DNA of 64,000 nucleotides from Nothopassalora personata. Taxonomy: Eukaryota > Ascomycota > Dothideomycetes > Mycosphaerellales > Mycosphaerellaceae. Position numbers and translations under genes: made by a program. Below are positions 55,096 to 64,000 of the stretch, piece after piece; position 1 is the first letter of the stretch; each line of letters opens with the position of its first letter. The stretch spans positions 5,518,001-5,582,000 of the forward strand of contig CM066292.1 of the NCBI GenBank assembly GCA_033816765.1, given 5' to 3'. The notes below the pieces were generated by a model. The model was not told the DNA's origin. It worked only from the letters and a program-made list of their open reading frames with translations, and made no database searches.

Positions 55096-57954
55096 TTAGG
55101 TAGGATAAGTTACGTGTTCGTCTTGTCGTTATAATTCTAGGGTCCCTAGGAATCATTCCGTAATAGTATGTCTTAGTCGTAGGAATGTACAAGTTTATTT
55201 TAGAGTAGCGGTTAACGATTACTAGGATCGTATTATACACGCATTCTCCTCGCTTACTTAGCGGTAGGTCCGTAATGAAATCTATAGTAATTTCCTATTA
55301 TAGACCTTCTAGCCTAGGTAGTAGCTATAGCTCGCCGTAGGGTCGATAGCGCCTCGCCTTCGAGGTCTAATAAGCCCTACAGTTTCTAATATACTCCCTT
55401 ATATCTTTACTAAGTGATTACTACTAGTAATAACGTCGTAGTAGCTCTTTAGTCTTTACCTTACTAAAGTGCCCTACTAGTAGGTCGTTATAATGTATAT
55501 AGAGTAGCTATGCTCTTACTATATAGTCTTCGGGTACTATAATCGCGTTCCCGCGATAGACTAACCCGTCTTTTATATACTAGTCCTTAGCGTCCCCTTC
55601 GCTAGGCGCCTACGATAAGTATACGACGTACCTATTGTCTCTCCCCTATACGATTTTTATTAGTAGTATAAGTAGTTTACCTAGGCCGCCCTACATTATT
55701 ATAGCGTATACTCTTACTAGTAGCGATCGGGTCCCCTACGGCTCGTAGGCTACTACTACTATTATCGTCGCCTTATCCTATATCTTCTCGTAGGTAGCGG
55801 TTACGCGCCTTACTATAGGCTCGTCCTCTCTTAATAGGGATTCCTTCTAGAAAGATAGCTTACTTTATAGCGTAGGAAGTAAGTTCGATGTCTACTACGC
55901 TACGCGTACGTAGTTACTACGTCGCGATAGCGTATCGGCTAGGTTACTCTTCCCCGACCTATACTCTACTACGAAGTCGAAAGGTTATAGAAACGTCGCC
56001 TATCGAGCTTATCTCCCGTTTAGCTACTTTACTATTATAAAACCCTATAGGTTCGTGTAGTCGACTAGTACCTAAACCGTATACGATGCGCCTTCGAGGT
56101 ACGGTCGCTAATGCTTAAATGCCTCTACTACTACTAGTAGCTCTTAGTTATAGGTCTTATAATTGCACTCGGTAGGTATTATCTTACGAGAATAGAAGGT
56201 AATTAGATGCTACTTAGTCCTAAATAGCTAAGAGATAATGCCTATAATCGCAAAACCTAAGGTATCCGTCTTAACCCTCGTACGTAACGAAGGATCGAAG
56301 TACCTTAGGATAGGTACTCCGAGGAACCTAGCTTTTAGCCGTTAGAACGCTTACTCCTCGTAAGCGGACTATATAAGAGGCCCTTGCTTCTTACTATTCT
56401 AATATCCCTTTAGTAGGTCTATTAATAGCTTCGTAATCCTCGAGTACCCTTTAATAAAGCGCCTATAGAAGTTATAGAATCCTAGGAAGGATTAAACCTT
56501 ATAAAAACTTATAGGCGTAGGCTATTCCTCGATTACGGCTACCCTACTCCTATCTATCGATACGCCTACGACACTTACGATAAATCCTAGGAACTCGGCA
56601 TTCTCCTAAAAGAAGCTACACTTCTTTAGGTTCGTAAATAGGGCGAACTTTCGTAGCCTCTCTAGTACCGCGCGTACGGCTCGTACGTGCTCCTTACGCG
56701 TTACGCTATAGATAAGGATGTTATCTAGGTAGACTACGTAGATATTATCTACTAACCTAGTAAGGGCCTTATTAATGTACCCCTAAAAGGTAGCTAGTGC
56801 GTTAGTTAACCTAAAAGGCATAACTAAGTACTCGTAGTAACCGTATCGCGTGCGAAACGTAGTCTTCTACTCGTCTCCTCGCTTAATAGGAATACGGTAG
56901 TAGGCATCCTATAGGTCGATTATAGTAAAGAGCCTAGCGCCCTATAGCCTATCTAAGGTCTTACTAATTAGGGGTAGTAGGTACCGGTTCTTTACTATAA
57001 TCTTATTTAGGCCTCTATAATCTATATAGAGCCTAAGAGTACTATTCTTCTTTAGTACGAATAGGATAGGCGTACCCGCCTCGCTTACGGATCGCCTAAT
57101 CTACCCCTTCTCTATTACTTACGTAAGGTACTCCTTTAAGGCCTCTAGCTTAGTTAAGGACTAGTAGTACAGCGGCTTAAAAGGGGGTTTCTTTCCTTTA
57201 ACGAGATTAATCGTATACTTAACCCCGTCGGGCATCTTACGCTTTGCCTACTTATTAGGTGCGTATATATCTCGGAAGTCTATAAATTCTTTAGGCTACG
57301 AGGGGCCCTCTCCTTCGGGTACTACTATAGTAATAGCCCGAACACTTATCGTATAAACCTACTTTAAGCTCTCGAGATCCTTAAGGAACTCGCGTACGTT
57401 ACGCTACTAAATCGTAGGCGTCTCTATACCGTAGTACTACTAGTTATCCTTATCGGCCTTTACTATCCAATTACGATACCGCTAGGGTCTACCTAAAATA
57501 ACTAACGGCCTACCTATAGGCGCTATATAGTAGATAGCGTCGCTTACGCGCTCTACTCCTACATCGTTAGCTAGTCGTACGCGAACCGTATAGGCGCCGT
57601 AGTAATGCCCCTAGTCCTACGCGTACGACTCTAGATTTAGAAGCTTTATACTACTAATAGGCTATATCTAGTGTCGGAGTACATACTTATACGATACTAA
57701 GCTTAAATCTATACCGTTATCTAGAAGAAACATAGCCTCGCGAAAGCCCTTACGCGTCTCGACGGCGCCTCGTAAGTAACGCGCTAGACTCGTATTGACT
57801 TGCCTTAAGGTGTCTATATAGAAACTCGGACTTAGGAGCGACCCTTACCTAGTCCTCTACCTTTTCCCTATTCGCCCTTCTTAGTTAAAGCCTCGATAGT
57901 TTCTAACCTACGAACCGCTTACGCGTCGCGGTCTTTCTATAGGTGTCTATTCCG

Positions 57955-57996
57955 GTACTCCGTCTTATAGTAACCCTTCCTACCGTAGCCGTAGTA
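57955..57996 (-). pseudogene. Gag zinc knuckle, all ligands Tyr
   Basis: Reads YYGYGRKGYYKTEY; the Cys-Cys-His-Cys positions are all Tyr. Confidence 0.75.
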
Positions 57997-59119
57997 CTCT
58001 ACTTTCGACTTCTAGCTAGTTAAAGACGAGCTACCGGCGTCTCGCTACTAACTCGTACCCGAGGCGCCCGGTACTTAACTCTACTTCTATTACTTTAGGC
58101 GATCGGCCCGCTTATGTACGCCCTTAGCTTTACGCTTACGACGTATATACTGCCCGCGGTCGTGCCCTCCGCTACTACCTCGGCGCTCGGTACTTTCGAT
58201 ACGCGAGGCTAGGACTACTAGGTCTTCTCTAGTCGTAGGGATATTATAGTAGCTAACGATAGCGGACCGTAAGCGAGGCGTAAGCTTCGCTAGTAGGTAC
58301 CGTATACATTACGCTTCCGAGTAGTTACCTAACTAGTCCTCTATAATATCTAGCTTAGTCGCGAACTGCCGCGCTATCTAGTTATCCTTCTATCTTATAA
58401 CCTCGTACTCTAATATAACGTTAAGTACGCGATTTATAGGATCGCCGTATACGTCTCGGTAGAACTCCTTAAAGTCCTAGTATATATACCCTACGAGGTT
58501 AACGGCGCTATAGTTAGTATACTATCGCTCGCTTACCTCTCCGCTAAGGTACATAACCCTATATAGGACCTTTAATTCGTCTATCGTATATATAGTGCCT
58601 AAGAGGGCGAAGATAAGTAAGAGCTCCCGAAGGAATACCCTTACCTTCCTTATCGAATCCCCTCTAAAAGGCGTCGGCTCTTTTAGACGCGGTCGCGTCG
58701 TATGCGCTACGGCCGCGCCTCGTACTATAATATTATCATTAGTAGTTATAGAGATAGAGGCAGGGGTTATAGTAGGGAGGTAATCTTCTCTCCTCCCTCC
58801 TATACGCTCTAGAGGCGGTACGCTTATAGCGCGTAAGATCTCTAGCCGCTCGATCTCCCGCTATATCTCTTACTCTTTAATCTTAGCCCGTAAGGCCTCT
58901 CTTCTCGTAACTAAGGCTATATGACGCGCCTACTACTATACTCTAGGGCTTAGGGGCGGCGTAGGCGACTCGCCGTCGTATACGTCGCGATTAGGCTCTA
59001 TAGCGTATATAGATTATAACGAAGGGAAGCTTTAGAACTATAAGGGCCGTAAGGCTATAAGGGGATGTCGTAATATATAGTACGCCTACGATCTTCTAAT
59101 CGTAGATAAACTAAAGCTT

Positions 59120-60637
59120 ACTTTCTTCTATCGACGCTATACGCGTCTCCTAGTGTACGTATACGCGTTACGTACGGTATGCTAAGCCAGGTATAGCCGC
59201 ATTATATATAAGGGTTAGCTATAGGCTACCCTTATAACCGGATACCTTACGCCGTTAGGAACATTTATATCGAATAAATTACGTAACGTAGTATAATACG
59301 TACGCGTACTCTACTTAGAAACGTAGAAGATCTAGGAACGTTACCGAAGATAGGTATAGATATAGAAAGGCTCGCGCTAGGTTTAAGCGGAGGCCTTAAG
59401 ACACGAAGCACGACGTTCTATATACGAATAGGGAAAAGGATCGACTCCTTAGGAATAAGCGACTAAAAGAAGTTATGTAATATATAATAAGCTTAAGCAT
59501 TAATAGTAGTCTTCCGAACATAAGTAATCGTTAACGGTTATAGGACTAGGGTTATAATTAACTCCGGAGCGAGCGGGAATTTTGCCTCCGAAGCATTTAT
59601 TAGGACTAAAGGGATCGTAACCCAACATAAGAACGAAGGGTATAAATTAATCGCGGTAGATAGATTATCCTTACCTAGCGTAGAACGAGAGACGATACCG
59701 TTACTACTAGCTATCTAACGGTACTACGAGAAAATTGTCTTAGATGTTACTAACATAGCTAGTTATAAGATCGTACTAGGTACACCTTAGTTAAGAAAGC
59801 ATAATCTAGCTATCGACTAGAGAAGAGGAGTACTTACATTTAAGTAATACGATTGCATTATCGACATTAATCCTACGTAGCGGTAGCGTTCGCTAGTAGA
59901 TAAGGTAAAAAGATAGCTTAATCGAATAGAGCTTACGCCGACTAGAAGGATAGAAGAACTACCTTCGACCGGGATAGACACTAGCGTAGGGCCGCCGGGT
60001 TATAAAGCTACTAGAAGTAATAGACTTAACGCACTATCGAAGGATACTAAGATTTCGGAGTTAACTATCCCTAAGGGGTACCTTAAATGGAAGAGGCTCT
60101 TTAAAGAGGAAAAGGGTAGAGACACCTTACCTAAGTACTAACTATAGGATTATAAGATAAACATTTAGCTAGGGAAAGAGCCTCTATAGGGACCCCTATA
60201 TCTAATGTCCGAAAAGGAGCTAACAACCCTACGAGAATAGCTAAAGAAGAACCTAGCGAAAGGACGAATACGAAGGTCGACCTTAAGCGTAGCATCTCTA
60301 TATATGTTTATTCTAAAAGTAAACGGGAAACTACGACTCGTATAAGACTACCGAAAGTTAAACGAGATTACTATTAAGAACCGATATCTACTACCGAACA
60401 TCGAAGAAGCATAGGATAGATTAACCGGATTAGACTAGTACATAAAGATCGATTTATAAGACGCCTTCTACACTATCCGTATAGCGGAAGGAGAAGAATA
60501 GAAAACCGCATTTAGGACTCGATACGGACTATACGAGTTCTTAGTTATGTCTTTTAGATTAACTAATGCACTAGCCGCATTCTAAGACCTAATTAACGAG
60601 ATACTAAGAGACCTACTAGACGTATATATTATTGCCT
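59120..60637 (+). repeat. Left arm of a large inverted repeat
   Basis: 1518 bp. Base 59120 pairs with 64000 and 60637 with 62483 (sum 123120), with almost no mismatches seen and one small indel offset. The right arm runs to the very end of the window, so the repeat may extend further. Confidence 0.88.
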
Positions 60638-62482
60638 ATATCGACGATATCCTTATCTATATAAAAGGGACACTCTAGTAGCACATACGATAAGTCTAGG
60701 ACGTACTCGAGCGACTATCTAAAACAGGTTTCCGGATAGTACCGAAGAAATACAAGTTCTATAAGAAAGAAGTTAAATTCTTAGGATTTATTATTAGCAC
60801 GACTAGAATCTAGATCAACCTAGCTAAGATATAGTCTATTAGAGAATAGCTAGAGCTAACATGCGTTAAGGACGTACAATTATTCCTTAGCCTTGCTAAC
60901 TATAACCGGAAATTTATTAAGGACTATTCGAAGACATCGATACCTATAACGATGCTTACGAAGAAGGATGCTAAATGGACATAGGGTAGCGTATAACGAC
61001 TAGCATTCGAACGACTAAAGGAATAATGCGCCTTAGTACTAATGCTTCGATTGTTTAACGGTACGAAGGAAGTCTAAATCGAAACGGACGCATCGGATAT
61101 AGCTATCGGAGCATGCCTTACGTAAGAGCATAATGGGAAACGACACCTAGTAGCCTACTACTCGAGGAAACTATTACCCGCGGAATAAAACTACGACATC
61201 TATAATAAGGAGCTTCTCGCTATTGTCGCTACAATGTAGCACTAGAGAATATATACGGAAGGAGTACCTAGGCTAACAATTCTTTCTAATTATAAGAATC
61301 TTACTTACTTTACTACGACTAAACTGCTAATAAGAAGACAGTACCGCTAGTCGGAACTGCTCGGTTAGTACAAGTTCAAAATCCGCTATATACCCGGTAA
61401 AGACAATAGTAGGGCCGACGTACTAAGCCGAAGAAGCGACTATATAGAAGAAAAAGAACTAGTGCGATAATAAATACTAAAGGCGAATCCCGATAGAAGC
61501 CTTAGTACTAATATAAAGGAGTTTAACAACATAGTGCGTGTTCTTTAAGACATAGAAGAACAATTCCTAATAGCATAGGGGAAATACTAGGTACCGAAGG
61601 ACCGAGAAGAAGAATGTATACGATAATATTACGACGGACTAACCTACGGGCACCTTAGAACATCTAAGATAGTAGAACTTATTTAGAGGAGCTTCGCATT
61701 CCCTTAGTTACGATAGAAAGTACTACGATACATTAAACGATGCGAACACTATTAGAAGAATAAGGCCGCGAGACACGCGAAATACGGCGAGATACAATTC
61801 CGGACACCGCTAACTAGCCTATAGGACAAAGTTACGATAGACTTTATTACTAAGTTGCTAACATTATAGGATTAAACTATAGGACGATAATATAACATAA
61901 TACTAGTTATAGTAGACTAACTTATAAAATACGTACACTTCGTTCCTACATCTAAAACGTACAATGTAGAGCAACTCGGACACCTCGTACTCGATCGACT
62001 CGTACGATACTATAGATTCCTAAGGGTCTTTATTATAGATAGAGATAAGTTATTTATATCTAACTACTAGAAAACCTTAGTTTCCACGATCGGAATTAAA
62101 CATAAGCTATCTACTGCCTACTATCCGTAAACTAATAGGCAAATAGAAAGAATGAATCAAACCCTAGAATAATATCTACGATACTATATTAACTATACAT
62201 AGGACAATTAGGTTACACTCCTACCTATAGCACAGTTAGTACTAAATAACTATAAGTCCGAAACAACAGGCGAAACACCTTTCTTCGTAAACTACGGAAA
62301 ATATCCGAACCTGTTTAGCGAAGAAGGATTACATCTATAAGCTAAAAGGGTAATCGTAACTACGGAGGCGATAAAAACCATCTACGAAAACTTAATACGA
62401 AGGGTTAGGAGTAACTAAGACAAAATTGCGACATTATACAATAAGAAACGACAAATGGTACCTTAGCTTAAGAAGGGGGATA
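59120..62482 (+). mobile_element. Third Gypsy element, plus strand, protease to integrase end
   Basis: Order on the plus strand: protease from 59551 (VIINSGASGNFASEAFIRTK; catalytic Asp now Asn), reverse transcriptase with AYIDDILIYIKG at 60634-60669, RNase H at 61180-61230 (AE-stop-NYDIYNKELLAIVA), integrase near 61890-61955 (ILVIVD-stop-LIKYVHFVP) and the integrase end LKKGDKA at 62467-62487. It is close in sequence to the LTR element at 48-55 kb. Its 5' part (to 60637) is the left arm of the inverted repeat; no LTR was found. Confidence 0.8.
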
Positions 62483-64000
62483 AGGCAATAATATATACGT
62501 CTAGTAGGTCTCTTAGTATCTCGTTAATTAGGTCTTAGAATGCGGCTAGTGCATTAGTTAATCTAAAAGGCATAACTAAGAACTCGTATAGTCCGTATCG
62601 AGTCCTAAATGCGGTTTTCTATTCTTCTCCTTCCGCTATACGGATAGTGTAGAAGGCGTCTTATAAATCGATCTTTATGTACTAGTCTAATCCGGTTAAT
62701 CTATCCTATGCTTCTTCGATGTTCGGTAGTAGATATCGGTTCTTAATAGTAATCTCGTTTAACTTTCGGTAGTCTTATACGAGTCGTAGTTTCCCGTTTA
62801 CTTTTAGAATAAACATATATAGAGATGCTACGCTTAAGGTCGACCTTCGTATTCGTCCTTTCGCTAGGTTCTTCTTTAGCTATTCTCGTAGGGTTGTTAG
62901 CTCCTTTTCGGACATTAGATATAGGGGTCCCTATAGAGGCTCTTTCCCTAGCTAAATGTTTATCTTATAATCCTATAGTTAGTACTTAGGTAAGGTGTCT
63001 CTACCCTTTTCCTCTTTAAAGAGCCTCTTCCATTTAAGGTACCCCTTAGGGATAGTTAACTCCGAAATCTTAGTATCCTTCGATAGTGCGTTAAGTCTAT
63101 TACTTCTAGTAGCTTTATAACCCGGCGGCCCTACGCTAGTGTCTATCCCGGTCGAAGGTAGTTCTTCTATCCTTCTAGTCGGCGTAAGCTCTATTCGATT
63201 AAGCTATCTTTTTACCTTATCTACTAGCGAACGCTACCGCTACGTAGGATTAATGTCGATAATGCAATCGTATTACTTAAATGTAAGTACTCCTCTTCTC
63301 TAGTCGATAGCTAGATTATGCTTTCTTAACTAAGGTGTACCTAGTACGATCTTATAACTAGCTATGTTAGTAACATCTAAGACAATTTTCTCGTAGTACC
63401 GTTAGATAGCTAGTAGTAACGGTATCGTCTCTCGTTCTACGCTAGGTAAGGATAATCTATCTACCGCGATTAATTTATACCCTTCGTTCTTATGTTGGGT
63501 TACGATCCCTTTAGTCCTAATAAATGCTTCGGAGGCAAAATTCCCGCTCGCTCCGGAGTTAATTATAACCCTAGTCCTATAACCGTTAACGATTACTTAT
63601 GTTCGGAAGACTACTATTAATGCTTAAGCTTATTATATATTACATAACTTCTTTTAGTCGCTTATTCCTAAGGAGTCGATCCTTTTCCCTATTCGTATAT
63701 AGAACGTCGTGCTTCGTGTCTTAAGGCCTCCGCTTAAACCTAGCGCGAGCCTTTCTATATCTATACCTATCTTCGGTAACGTTCCTAGATCTTCTACGTT
63801 TCTAAGTAGAGTACGCGTACGTATTATACTACGTTACGTAATTTATTCGATATAAATGTTCCTAACGGCGTAAGGTATCCGGTTATAAGGGTAGCCTATA
63901 GCTAACCCTTATATATAATGCGGCTATACCTGGCTTAGCATACCGTACGTAACGCGTATACGTACACTAGGAGACGCGTATAGCGTCGATAGAAGAAAGT
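62483..64000 (-). mobile_element. Fourth Gypsy copy, inverted, right arm of the palindrome
   Basis: The reverse complement of 59120-60637: protease and the first part of reverse transcriptase on the minus strand. It joins the end of the third element at a short shared string (AAGGCAAT) at 62482-62489 and continues past the window. Confidence 0.85.

Larger units (their letters stand above)
55009..59119 (-). mobile_element. Second degenerate Gypsy element, truncated in integrase
   Basis: A different Gypsy lineage, also on the minus strand. A knuckle (57955-57996) reads YYGYGRKGYYKTEY, with all four zinc ligands turned to Tyr. The reverse transcriptase site (56702-56752) reads VYLDNILIYS, with the second catalytic Asp as Asn. 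Near 56110-56165 the RNase H block ECNYKTYN-stop-ELLVVVEAF is present. The integrase core (TMDFITDLP, then ILVIVNRYSKINLYIPT) is at about 55180-55290, and the element ends just beyond, next to the LTR at 55008. No LTR of its own is seen. Stops are frequent throughout. Confidence 0.8.

Noticed and set aside
58595..58783. 62-codon plus-strand frame inside the second Gypsy element
   Set aside because: Opposite to the element's gag and not conserved in character; a chance gap between stops.
55009..64000. CRISPR-like or satellite array in the repeat-rich end
   Set aside because: The repeats are transposon copies and one short tandem repeat; there is no regular spacer pattern, and this is a fungal genome.

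Overview
The window comes from a filamentous ascomycete, most likely a Dothideomycete. Genes are dense and on both strands, and most carry one to three short introns (about 50-135 bp) with GT..AG ends and CTAAC/CTGAC branch sites. The families are typically fungal: Gti1/Pac2, Zn2Cys6 regulators, an M43 secreted protease, MYST Sas2 and DUF7702. The last 16 kb carry the marks of repeat-induced point mutation (RIP).

Layout. 1-3073: no gene recognised. 3.1-11.5 kb: a Pac2-type regulator, a small membrane protein, a short conserved protein, two tandem RNase III-fold genes (the first apparently damaged), HEM4 (uroporphyrinogen-III synthase) and a divergent ERV1. 11.6-20.5 kb: a zone with many broken genes (GMC oxidoreductase, DUF7702 and RecQ-helicase fragments, MFS transporter) between intact ones (a Zn2Cys6 regulator, mitochondrial uS17, a DUF998 membrane protein). 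21-28 kb: secreted metalloprotease, RPB5 and a divergent VAC14. 29-34.2 kb: relics (unidentified, BTB/POZ, unidentified) around intact SAS2-type acetyltransferase and SDR genes. 34.8-47.2 kb: MFS transporter, FAD amine oxidase, a four-helix membrane protein, a large Reb1-like Myb protein, a tiny secreted cysteine-rich protein with a 14-nt exon, and a Zn2Cys6 regulator.

From about 47.7 kb to the end, sequence character changes abruptly: TA-rich, poor in CA/TG, still rich in CG, and full of stop codons. It holds at least four degenerate Ty3/Gypsy copies. One, 48.09-55.01 kb, is bounded by two 198-bp LTRs and carries a chromodomain, an antisense extra ORF and a tRNA-like sequence. The last 4.9 kb form a large, nearly perfect inverted repeat (59120-60637 against 62483-64000).

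The housekeeping genes serve unrelated processes: heme synthesis, intermembrane-space disulfide relay, mitochondrial translation, RNA polymerase, vacuolar PI(3,5)P2 control and chromatin. No biosynthetic gene cluster backbone is present. The most unusual items are the palindromic transposon end, the RIP-disabled retroelements, the frame-displaced RNase III paralogue, the micro-exon secreted protein and the cluster of gene relics. All gene models were built by hand from splice signals and protein-family resemblance; no database search was run.
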